Part shown: positions 26,521-33,499 of the stretch, piece by piece
Layout of the letters: each line of letters opens with the position of its first letter
How positions within the stretch are numbered: the first letter of the stretch is position 1
Assembly (NCBI GenBank): GCA_030706235.1
Contig: JAUZOY010000005.1
Coordinates: 1-33,499, forward strand
DNA: 33,499 bases
Source of the DNA: Bacteroidota bacterium
Lineage (GTDB): Bacteria > Bacteroidota > Bacteroidia > Bacteroidales > GWE2-29-8
Reading direction: 5' to 3'
Notes under the pieces: model-generated
The model's database searches: none
What the model was told of the DNA's origin: nothing
The model's input: the letters and a program-made list of their open reading frames with translations, nothing else
Made by a program: the position numbers and the translations under genes

Positions 26521-29154
26521 ATGAAGAAATTCTGTTTAATAATATTTTTCATTTATTTCTTTGTGCACGCATTTGCAACGCATAACAGGGCAGGTGAGAT
26601 TACATACAGGTGTCTTCATGATAGAGTTTATCAAATAACTATTATAACTTACACTTTTACAGAAAGTCCGGCCGACAGACCTACACTGGATATATTTTTT
26701 GGTGATGAAGATTCAACAGGAGCTGTTGCTACAACAATAAACAGAGTTAATGGTCCTAATGGAGATGGTGAAATAATATCAGGCACTAAGATAAAAAAGA
26801 ATATATATATAGCTAATCACACATATAATACAAATGGTGAATTTCTTATTCGTTTTGAAGATCCGAATAGAAATGCAGGAGTCATAAATATACCAAATTC
26901 TGTTGCTGTTCCATTTTATGTAGAAACCAAATTAATAATAAATCCATTTTTAGGTAGTGATAATTCTCCGGTTTTGCTTAATCCTCCAATAGATAATGCA
27001 TGTACGCATCAGATCTTTGTGCATAATCCCGGTGCATATGATCCTGATGGAGACAGTCTTACATATGATTTAATAAAATGCAAAGGAGCTGACGGAACAG
27101 ATATACCAGGTTATACATATCCTTCTGCTAACAAATCATTTAAAATTGATCATAATACCGGGACTTTGATATGGGATAGTCCGGAAATGCAGGGAGAATA
27201 CAATGTAGCAATACTTATCAGTGAATACAGGTATGGATTTTTAATTGGTTCAATTATAAGGGATATGCAGATAACTGTTGCTGATTGTAACAATCATCCG
27301 CCGGTTATAATAGCAATTAATGATACTTGTATTGAAGCCGGAACTTATTTTAACAGAAAAGTAAAAGCTTATGATACGGATCATAATTTTGTTACACTGA
27401 CATGTTCAGGAGAAGTTATCCAGAGTAAAAATGCAAACTTTACTGCTACTTCGGGAAGGGATACAGTTATATCCAATTTAACATGGCAAACACTTTGCAA
27501 AGATGTCAGAAAGCAACCTTATTTTTTCTACTTTAAAGCTGTTGATGATGGAAAACCTAATTTAATAGATTTTAAATCTTTAAGTATAACCGTAGTTTGT
27601 CCGTCAGTAAAAAATCTGAATTCTTTACCACTTGGAAATTCAATGCATCTTAACTGGAACAGAAGTGTATGTTCAGGTGGTAGAGGATATAAAATTTACA
27701 GAAGAACAGACTCATATGATTTTAAACATGGGTACTGTGAGACGGGTGTTCCTGATTATACAGGATTTAGTTTAATAGGATCAGTTAATGATTTAAATGA
27801 TACTACTTTTGTTGATAATAATAATGGAGATGGTCTTATACATGGAGTAACGTATTGTTATCTGGTAATTGTATATTATGCTGATGGTTCAGAAAGTTAT
27901 GCTTCAAATGAAACATGTAATTCACTGATTAAAGATGTGCCGGTTATAACAAATATCAGCATAAAAAGTACAGATGAGAAAAACGGATCAGTTATTGTAT
28001 CATGGACTAAACCGCAGCAAATTGATACAATAAAATTTCCTTCTCCATATAAATATCTGATTTATAGGTCTGCTGATGTTGATGGTTTTAAATCTTATAC
28101 ATTGGTTGATTCACTTAAGCATATTTCTGATACAACATTTACAAATAATAATCTTGATACCAGAAATCATAGTTACAAATTCAGGATAGATTTTTATTGT
28201 ACATCTAATTCAGTCCCATTATTTATAGGATCAACGTATAAAGCATCATCTGTTTACTTAAATATAAGTCCTACAGATCATGTACTTATTCTTAAATGGA
28301 GTGCCACAGTTCCGTGGACTAATAAAAAATATGTAATATTTAAAAAGAATGAGCAAGGGCTGTTCGATTCATTGACAACAACAATAAATACAAGTTATAC
28401 GGATTCAAATTTAATAAACAAGAAGGAATACTGTTATTATATCAAAACAATAGGTGAATATTCCGATAATACAATTTTCCATCCTTTAATCAATTTTTCA
28501 CAAATAGCATGTGAGGAGCCAATAGACAATATTCCACCTTGTCCTCCGGAATTAAAAGTGAAAGTTGATTGCAATGTACCTGAGAATGATCTATACTGGA
28601 CTAATATTGATAATAAATGTTCAAAAGATATAGCGAGTTATAAGGTATATTATAAAAATTTTAAAGATGGGGATTTTCAAAGAATTGCAACTGTTTTAAC
28701 ACGTTCAGATACTCAATATGTTCATTCTGAAAATAAAACAATAGCGGGATGTTATGCGATAATGGCAATTGATTCAGCTAATAATGAAAGCAGACTAAGC
28801 AATATAATCTGTATTGATATTGACAGTTGTAAAAAATGGGATTACAATCTTCCTAATGTATTTACACCGAATAATGATGGAATAAACGATTACTTCAGAC
28901 CATTTCCATATAGTTATGTTGACAAAATAAATATTAAAATATTCAATCGTTGGGGAACCCTTGTATTTCAATCGGATAATCCAGAAATTAACTGGGATGG
29001 TAAAGATCAGTTCACAAAAAGAGAATTGAGTGATGGAGTTTATTTTTACATTTGCGACATTTATGAGTTAAGATTATCAGGAGTCCAAAGCAGGACAATA
29101 AAAGGTTTTTTTCACATAATAAAAGAAAGCAATTCACATAATATAAATAATTAA
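26521..29154 (+). CDS. secreted surface protein with gliding-type (T9SS type B) C-terminal domain
   Basis: The 877-residue protein has a signal peptide (CLIIFFIYFFVHAFA, then THNRAGEITYRC, a start common among Bacteroidetes T9SS proteins). The N-terminal ~260 residues include a cadherin-like segment (NPGAYDPDGDSLTYDL). Several fibronectin III-like domains follow from about residue 365 (MHLNWNRSVCSGGRGYKIYR; VIVSWTKPQ; LILKWSA; NDLYWTN). The C-terminus from about 780 is a CHU_C/gliding-motility-associated domain: FTPNNDGINDYFRP, IKIFNRWGTLVFQS, WDGK and LSDGVYFYI. Such proteins cross the outer membrane through T9SS and attach to the cell surface; the specific role (adhesion, gliding, biofilm) is unknown. 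The stop is 11 bases before ribE, which suggests read-through transcription rather than shared function. Confidence 0.9.
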   Translation: MKKFCLIIFFIYFFVHAFATHNRAGEITYRCLHDRVYQITIITYTFTESPADRPTLDIFFGDEDSTGAVATTINRVNGPNGDGEIISGTKIKKNIYIANHTYNTNGEFLIRFEDPNRNAGVINIPNSVAVPFYVETKLIINPFLGSDNSPVLLNPPIDNACTHQIFVHNPGAYDPDGDSLTYDLIKCKGADGTDIPGYTYPSANKSFKIDHNTGTLIWDSPEMQGEYNVAILISEYRYGFLIGSIIRDMQITVADCNNHPPVIIAINDTCIEAGTYFNRKVKAYDTDHNFVTLTCSGEVIQSKNANFTATSGRDTVISNLTWQTLCKDVRKQPYFFYFKAVDDGKPNLIDFKSLSITVVCPSVKNLNSLPLGNSMHLNWNRSVCSGGRGYKIYRRTDSYDFKHGYCETGVPDYTGFSLIGSVNDLNDTTFVDNNNGDGLIHGVTYCYLVIVYYADGSESYASNETCNSLIKDVPVITNISIKSTDEKNGSVIVSWTKPQQIDTIKFPSPYKYLIYRSADVDGFKSYTLVDSLKHISDTTFTNNNLDTRNHSYKFRIDFYCTSNSVPLFIGSTYKASSVYLNISPTDHVLILKWSATVPWTNKKYVIFKKNEQGLFDSLTTTINTSYTDSNLINKKEYCYYIKTIGEYSDNTIFHPLINFSQIACEEPIDNIPPCPPELKVKVDCNVPENDLYWTNIDNKCSKDIASYKVYYKNFKDGDFQRIATVLTRSDTQYVHSENKTIAGCYAIMAIDSANNESRLSNIICIDIDSCKKWDYNLPNVFTPNNDGINDYFRPFPYSYVDKINIKIFNRWGTLVFQSDNPEINWDGKDQFTKRELSDGVYFYICDIYELRLSGVQSRTIKGFFHIIKESNSHNINN

Positions 29155-29165
29155 TTTTTAAAAAA

Positions 29166-29765
29166 ATGTTTACCGGTATTGTAGAAACAACAGGGAAAGT
29201 AGTAGGTATTAAAAAAGAAAAAAGTAATATTCATTTTACTATCCAGTCTCCTATATCCAAAGAGCTTAAAATTGATCAGAGTCTTGCACATGATGGTGTT
29301 TGTCTGACAGTGGTTGAAACAGATACTGAAAAAAGTACACATGTAGTTACAGCAGTAGCAGAAACACTTAACAAATCCAACATGATTTTTTTGAAAGATG
29401 GGGATTTGATCAACCTTGAAAGAAGTATGAAAATGGATGGAAGAATGGATGGACATATAGTTCAGGGACATGTAGATCAGACGGCGATCTGTCAATCAGT
29501 AGAAGAAACTGACGGAAGTTGGAAATATGTTTTTGAATATGATCCTAAAGCAGGAAATATTACTGTTGAAAAGGGTTCAATTTCAGTAAATGGTGTTAGT
29601 CTGACTGTAGTTGATTCTGCAGAAAACACTTTTTCTGTAGCTATTATTCCGTATACTCATGAAAATACAAATTTTAAGAATATAAAGATAGGGACTGTTG
29701 TGAATATTGAATTTGATATTCTTGGAAAATATATTGCAAAATTGCTTCCGCTATATATGAAATAA
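29166..29765 (+). CDS. ribE: riboflavin synthase, alpha subunit
   Basis: The 199-residue protein begins MFTGIVETTGKV and consists of two lumazine-binding repeats, as expected for trimeric riboflavin synthase. The first has HDGVCLTVVE (about 42-51) and the second, after DGHIVQGHVDQT (about 95-106), has SVNGVSLTVVDS (about 139-150) and AIIPYTHENTN. The enzyme dismutates two 6,7-dimethyl-8-ribityllumazine molecules to riboflavin. Length is slightly under the family norm of about 200-215. No other rib gene is in the window. It is also called ribC in some species. It has no obvious promoter of its own and lies right behind the surface-protein gene. Confidence 0.97.
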   Translation: MFTGIVETTGKVVGIKKEKSNIHFTIQSPISKELKIDQSLAHDGVCLTVVETDTEKSTHVVTAVAETLNKSNMIFLKDGDLINLERSMKMDGRMDGHIVQGHVDQTAICQSVEETDGSWKYVFEYDPKAGNITVEKGSISVNGVSLTVVDSAENTFSVAIIPYTHENTNFKNIKIGTVVNIEFDILGKYIAKLLPLYMK

Positions 29766-29781
29766 CAAATATGCATTAATG

Positions 29782-29811
29782 TTTGCAGATTGATAAATTT
29801 TCATATTTTTG
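29782..29811 (+). promoter_or_regulatory. putative promoter of tRNA-Ala
   Basis: TTTG (29782-29785), an 18-base spacer and TATTTTTG (29804-29811) fit the Bacteroidetes consensus, with the -7 box ending 11 bases before the tRNA. Transcription would start just before the mature 5' end. Confidence 0.65.
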
Positions 29812-29822
29812 CAAATAATTAA

Positions 29823-29896
29823 GGGGAATTAGCTCAGTTGGCTAGAGCGTTTGACTGGCAGTCAAGAGGTCGACGGTTCGATTCCGTTATTCTCCA
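29823..29896 (+). tRNA. tRNA-Ala (anticodon GGC)
   Basis: A complete 74-base cloverleaf folds by eye: acceptor GGGGAAT/ATTCTCC, D-arm GCTC/GAGC with a 9-base loop, anticodon stem TTTGA/TCAAG with loop CTGGCAG (anticodon GGC), a 5-base variable loop, and T-stem GACGG/CCGTT with loop TTCGATT. The third acceptor pair is G3-U70, the alanine identity element, and the discriminator is A. The 3' CCA is not encoded (ACCT follows), so it must be added by the CCA-adding enzyme. Confidence 0.95.
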
Positions 29897-29906
29897 CCTG
29901 AAAATG

Positions 29907-29943
29907 AAAGAGTTATAGCAATTAAAAGTTATAGCTCTTTTTT
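29907..29943 (+). terminator. terminator after tRNA-Ala
   Basis: AAAGAGTTATAGC pairs with GTTATAGCTCTTT (13 bp including two G-U wobbles) around the loop AATTAAAA, followed by TTT. It starts 11 bases after the tRNA. Confidence 0.85.
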
Positions 29944-30038
29944 AATTGCCAAAGTCCAATATAAGTAATGGTGCGATGGGGTATTTTGGAGCGTTTGCTA
30001 TAGATTCAAAGACTAAATTTTTATAATAAGATGGATAT

Positions 30039-30075
30039 AAAAAAGTTACTAACTTTCAAAAGAGTTAGTAACTTT
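30039..30075 (-). terminator. rho-independent terminator of glnS
   Basis: AAAGTTACTAACT pairs perfectly with AGTTAGTAACTTT (13 bp) around an 8-base loop. On the minus strand it is followed by TTTTTTATAT, so it terminates glnS, whose stop codon is 23 bases away. About 95 bases between this and the tRNA terminator hold nothing recognisable. Confidence 0.88.
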
Positions 30076-30097
30076 AAAATGTATTTAGAGATTAGGA

Positions 30098-31786
30098 TTA
30101 TTTGTTTTTTGCCCAGTTATCTCTTAGTCCTGTAGTACGGTTGAATATCAGATTTTCACTTGAAGAATCTTTATCGGAACAGAAATATCCGATTCTTTCG
30201 AACTGATAGTTTGTTCCGGGTTTGGAGTTCAAAAGGAAAGGTTCTACGTAGCATGTTTTAACTTCAAGAGAATTGTGATTTATATTAGTTCTGAAGTCTT
30301 CGGCATCATCAGGATTTTCATTGATAAATAATCTGTCGTAAATATTAGCTTTAGCTTTTATGCAATGTTTTTCTGAGACCCAATGAATAGTTCCCATAAC
30401 TTTTCTTCCATCAGTTGAATAACCGCCTTTAGTCTGAGGATCATATGTGCAATGGATTTCAGTTATTTCTCCGTTTTGATCTTTAACGACTTCAGTGCAG
30501 GTTATATAATAAGCATAACGAAGACGAACTTCAGCACCGGGAGAGAGTCTGAAAAATTTCTTAGGAGGATTTTCCATAAAGTCATCATGTTCGATGTATA
30601 GAACTTTGGAGAAAGGTACTTTCCTTTTGCCCATAGTTTCGTCTTCAGGATTATTTATTGCATCGAGTTCTTCAACAAGATCATCCGGATAGTTAGTGAT
30701 CACAACTTTAAGTGGGTTCAATACAGTCATAACTCTCTGAGCTCTTTTGTTAAGGTCTTCTCTTACACAGAATTCGAGCAGAGAGACATCAATAATATTA
30801 TCACGTTTTGCAACTCCTACTTTCTCTGCAAAGTTACGTATTGATTCAGGAGTATAACCTCTACGTCTGAGACCTGAGATAGTCGGCATTCGTGGGTCAT
30901 CCCATCCGGAAACGAATTTTTCTTCTACAAGCTGAAGCAGTTTTCGTTTGCTCATTACAGTGTAAGAAAGATTTAATCTGGCAAATTCAATCTGTTGAGG
31001 GTGAAAGACTTTTAACTGATCAAGGAACCAGTCATACAAAGGGCGGTGAACTTCAAACTCAAGGGTACATATTGAATGAGTGATTCTTTCAATAGAGTCA
31101 GAAACGCAATGTGCATAGTCATACATTGGATAAATACACCATTTGTCACCGGTACGATGATGATTTGCATATTTAATTCTGTAGATAGCCGGGTCACGCA
31201 TGTGCATATTAGGAGAATCCATACCAATTTTAGCTCTCAGAATTTTGGAGCCTTCAGGAAATTCTCCGTTTTTCATTCTTTCAAACAGATCGAGGTTTTC
31301 TTCAATACTTCTGTTTCTATATGGACTTTCTATACCAGGTTTAGTAGGTGTACCACGATATTCACTGATTTGTTCGGCAGAGAGATCACATATGAAAGCT
31401 TTGCCATCTTTGATTAACTGAACGGCAAAATCATATAATTGCTGAAAATAATCAGATGCATAGAACATTCTGTCTTCCCAGTCAAAACCAAGCCAACGGA
31501 CATCTTCGATAATTGAATCGACATATTCTATATCTTCCTTTGCGGGATTTGTATCATCGAAACGAAGGTTGCATTTACCATTGTATTTCAGTGCTGTACC
31601 GAAATTGAGGCATATTGATTTAGCATGGCCTATATGCAGATATCCGTTAGGTTCCGGCGGAAAACGTGTATGAACTCTACTATTATGTTTGCCTGTACGG
31701 TTGTCTTCTTCAATTATTTGTTCAATGAAATTGAGTGAAGGTTTGTTTTCTTCCTCTTTGAGAATATTTGACTTTGATTTGTCCAT
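30098..31786 (-). CDS. glnS: glutaminyl-tRNA synthetase
   Basis: The 562-residue protein is a class I synthetase of the GlnRS type. It has [18 protein letters not shown] (HIGH at 51-54), [47 protein letters not shown] (KMSKS-like VMSKRK at 277-282), [15 protein letters not shown] and a C-terminal beta-barrel anticodon-binding part. It charges tRNA-Gln directly, so glutamine incorporation here need not rely on the GatCAB transamidation route. The N-terminal ~35 residues are a polar extension. The length is usual for bacterial GlnRS. GluRS is excluded by the [12 protein letters not shown] version of the signature. It is a single gene with its own promoter element and terminator. Confidence 0.98.
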   Translation of the reverse strand: MDKSKSNILKEEENKPSLNFIEQIIEEDNRTGKHNSRVHTRFPPEPNGYLHIGHAKSICLNFGTALKYNGKCNLRFDDTNPAKEDIEYVDSIIEDVRWLGFDWEDRMFYASDYFQQLYDFAVQLIKDGKAFICDLSAEQISEYRGTPTKPGIESPYRNRSIEENLDLFERMKNGEFPEGSKILRAKIGMDSPNMHMRDPAIYRIKYANHHRTGDKWCIYPMYDYAHCVSDSIERITHSICTLEFEVHRPLYDWFLDQLKVFHPQQIEFARLNLSYTVMSKRKLLQLVEEKFVSGWDDPRMPTISGLRRRGYTPESIRNFAEKVGVAKRDNIIDVSLLEFCVREDLNKRAQRVMTVLNPLKVVITNYPDDLVEELDAINNPEDETMGKRKVPFSKVLYIEHDDFMENPPKKFFRLSPGAEVRLRYAYYITCTEVVKDQNGEITEIHCTYDPQTKGGYSTDGRKVMGTIHWVSEKHCIKAKANIYDRLFINENPDDAEDFRTNINHNSLEVKTCYVEPFLLNSKPGTNYQFERIGYFCSDKDSSSENLIFNRTTGLRDNWAKNK

Positions 31787-32095
31787 TAATTATTGATAAT
31801 TAGATTCAAAACTTATATTACATGAAATGTAAACAGACAAAGATACAAAAAAATATTAAATTGGATTAAGAGCTTGCCTATGACCTTCCTTTTACAGGTG
31901 ATGGGCGAAAATGGTGTTTGAAGCAAATTTTATATACAATTAACATTGTTGATTATTAGTAGTATTAACATGAAAAGAGATTATTAAGATGTAAATGTCA
32001 TTTTTTTGATATGTTTAACAAAAAAAAGTGTAATATTGTATCAAAAAACATTTAAATGTGAAATTATCAAGTTTAAAAAATGAAACAATTTAACA
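31787..32095. other. intergenic region between divergent glnS and pirin gene
   Basis: This 309-base AT-rich stretch holds a minus-strand -7 element for glnS at 31838. I see no ORF, tRNA, riboswitch or repeat, and no clear plus-strand promoter for the pirin gene. Confidence 0.5.
31838..31845 (-). promoter_or_regulatory. putative glnS -7 element
   Basis: Minus-strand TATCTTTG fits TAnnTTTG, 52 bases before the glnS ATG; no -33 TTG at the standard spacing. Confidence 0.4.
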
Positions 32096-32806
32096 ATGAA
32101 AACAGTAATACACAAAGCAGATACCAGAGGTCATGAAACCTATGGATGGCTGAACACTTATCATACATTTAGTTTTTCGGATTATTATGATCATGAAAGA
32201 GTTCATTTTGGTGCATTAAGGGTATTGAATGATGATTATATATCTGCAGGAGCAGGATTTGGGATGCATCCTCATGATAATATGGAGATTGTAACAATAC
32301 CATTAGCAGGGGTTCTTGAGCATAAGGATAGCATGGGTCATACACAGACCATCGCAAGAAATGATGTACAGATCATCAGTGCAGGAAGCGGAATAAAACA
32401 TTCTGAATATAATAAAAGCAAAGACTCTTCCTTGAATCTTTTGCAGATTTGGGTATTTCCTAAGGAAAAAAATATAAAATCAGGTTATGATCAGGAGACT
32501 TTTAATGAAGAAGAAAGGAAAAACAAGTTTCAGATAATTGTTGCTCCGGATAATTCAATAAAATCTTTATGGATAAATCAGGATGCCTGGTTTTCAATTG
32601 GTAGTTTTGAAAAGGGCAGATCAACAAAATATGATCTGAAGATGGCAGGTAATGGGATGTATATGTTTCTGATAGAAGGAAAAATAGAAGTAAATGGTAT
32701 TGAAGCCGGAAGGAGAGACGGCATTGGTATTTGGGAAACTGATGAATTGGAAATAAATACAATAGAAGATAGTGAGATTTTGATTATTGAGGTGCCTATG
32801 AAATAG
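32096..32806 (+). CDS. pirin family protein
   Basis: The 236-residue protein is a bicupin of the pirin/YhhW family at normal length. The N-terminal cupin carries the metal ligands His58 and His60 in GMHPHDNMEIV and His102 and Glu104 in GSGIKHSEYN, matching the usual HxH...HxE set. A TYHTFSFSDYYD segment and LQIWVFPK are also typical. Some relatives oxidise quercetin; others have no known substrate, so the reaction is uncertain. The C-terminal cupin is degenerate as usual. It is transcribed alone or with the following fusion gene, which begins 24 bases after its TAG stop, the only TAG among the complete genes here. Confidence 0.94.
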   Translation: MKTVIHKADTRGHETYGWLNTYHTFSFSDYYDHERVHFGALRVLNDDYISAGAGFGMHPHDNMEIVTIPLAGVLEHKDSMGHTQTIARNDVQIISAGSGIKHSEYNKSKDSSLNLLQIWVFPKEKNIKSGYDQETFNEEERKNKFQIIVAPDNSIKSLWINQDAWFSIGSFEKGRSTKYDLKMAGNGMYMFLIEGKIEVNGIEAGRRDGIGIWETDELEINTIEDSEILIIEVPMK

Positions 32807-32829
32807 TTGAAAGTGTAAAAAGTTAAACG

Positions 32830-33499
32830 ATGGATTGGATAGTTGTACAGGAGATTATTGCTGGTGTTCTGATTATAGGAGCATTGTATTATGTAGGAAG
32901 AAATATATACAAAAGTTCAATTGAGAAGAAGGGTGATGTATCTGTTTGTAATAGTTGTTCAGCGGATTGTAATAAATGTCCTTTTCATACAAAAGAAAAT
33001 AAAATCAAAGTAAGTAATTTTGCCAAACAACATAAAAATAATAACGATAAAATAATGTTAGACAGATTAAATTTGGAGACAATATTGTTTCTTGATATTG
33101 AAACAGTTCCTCAATATAGTCAATACGAAGAAGTGCCTGAAAAACTCAGGTCGCTTTGGGATAAGAAAGCATCCCATATTTTGAAAAAAGAAGAAGAAAC
33201 ACCTGAGAATATTTATACCCGGGCAGGAATATTTTCTGAATTTGGAAAGATAGTATGTATATCTGTGGGAATATTTCAATTTGGAGAGGGTGGTAAGGAA
33301 AAGTTTAGGGTAAAATCATTTTATGATCATGATGAGAAAATATTGCTTACCGGATTTTCAGAAATGTTAAACAAATGTATGTCTGATAAATACAATATAC
33401 TTTGCGGACATAATATAAAGGAGTTTGATATTCCATTTATAGCAAGAAGATTAATAATAAATGGGTTGCCGTTGCCTTCGATTATTGATATTGAAGGAA
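32830..33499 (+). CDS. fusion of FeoB-associated-like Cys-rich membrane segment with PolB-type 3'-5' exonuclease (partial)
   Basis: This ORF is missing from the ORF track because it runs off the right edge. From ATG 32830 one frame stays open for 223 codons. Residues 1-28 form a membrane helix (VQEIIAGVLIIGALYYVG). A Cys-rich patch follows at 40-51 (CNSCSADCNKCP), like FeoB-associated Cys-rich proteins. After a polar linker, Met76 (33055) begins what looks like a normal start of the predicted 3'-5' exonuclease family related to PolB (DNA_pol_B_exo2): LFLDIETVP (first DEDD acidic motif), RAGIFSEFGKIVCISVG, and CGHNIKEFDIPFIARR (second motif). Usually these would be two genes. Here no stop separates them, so either a true fusion or internal initiation at 33055 is possible. 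The C-terminal catalytic motif is outside the window. Confidence 0.8.
   Translation, partial: MDWIVVQEIIAGVLIIGALYYVGRNIYKSSIEKKGDVSVCNSCSADCNKCPFHTKENKIKVSNFAKQHKNNNDKIMLDRLNLETILFLDIETVPQYSQYEEVPEKLRSLWDKKASHILKKEEETPENIYTRAGIFSEFGKIVCISVGIFQFGEGGKEKFRVKSFYDHDEKILLTGFSEMLNKCMSDKYNILCGHNIKEFDIPFIARRLIINGLPLPSIIDIEG

Noticed and set aside
29151-29495. Minus-strand ORF of 114 codons over ribE
   Set aside because: It is the antisense shadow of the riboflavin synthase gene, which is unmistakable in the plus frame.
29823-29896. tRNA-Cys (GCA) reading of the anticodon loop
   Set aside because: Shifting the loop by one base to read GCA breaks the standard stem and loop lengths; GGC with a G3-U70 pair fits alanine.

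Overview
The window looks like an AT-rich Bacteroidetes chromosome (phylum inferred, probably a Bacteroidales-like lineage). The evidence is a C-terminal type A sorting domain and a CHU/gliding-type (type B) C-terminal domain of the type IX secretion system (T9SS), a DUF4249-like lipoprotein, a pirin, a bacterial GlnRS, and promoters of the Bacteroidetes TTG...TAnnTTTG type with few Shine-Dalgarno sites. All 17 intact genes whose ends are visible stop with TAA or TAG, none with TGA.

Layout. 1-2507 (minus): partial tcdA-like E1 enzyme, pyrG and a small putative lipoprotein. 2817-17951 (plus): a secreted-protein island with two paralogous SUMF1/FGE-fold proteins, then one enormous repeat gene that runs in a single frame from 6309 to 17951 but is cut by one in-frame TGA at 7689. 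The array has about 121 consecutive units of 23-25 residues, each built around a GGxxDG motif and nearly always carrying one cysteine. Two more units follow, flanking duplicated beta-rich modules, and the protein ends in a T9SS type A tail. 18014-18328: non-coding spacer with facing terminators. 18329-21206 (minus): three-gene proton-translocating transhydrogenase pntAA-pntAB-pntB. 21492-23795 (minus): CoA-binding protein, DUF4249-like lipoprotein, methyltransferase. 23980-26229 (minus): pta-ackA. 26521-29765 (plus): T9SS type B surface protein and riboflavin synthase. 29823-29896: tRNA-Ala(GGC). 30098-31786 (minus): glnS. 32096 onward (plus): pirin, then a truncated ORF that fuses a FeoB-associated-like Cys-rich membrane segment to a PolB-type 3'-5' exonuclease.

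How they fit together. The housekeeping genes cover nucleotide synthesis (pyrG), NADPH/proton coupling (pnt), acetyl-CoA/acetate/ATP conversion (pta-ackA), riboflavin (ribE) and translation (glnS, tRNA). The accessory part is the 15-kb secreted-protein island. Its giant protein has an export signal at one end and a T9SS sorting tail at the other, so the single nonsense codon, if real, separates the two and should abolish surface display. The most novel items are the one-cysteine-per-unit giant repeat, the in-frame TGA at a conserved glycine, the tandem SUMF1-like proteins without the full copper-cysteine site, and the exonuclease fusion. Functions of the island proteins are not known from sequence alone.
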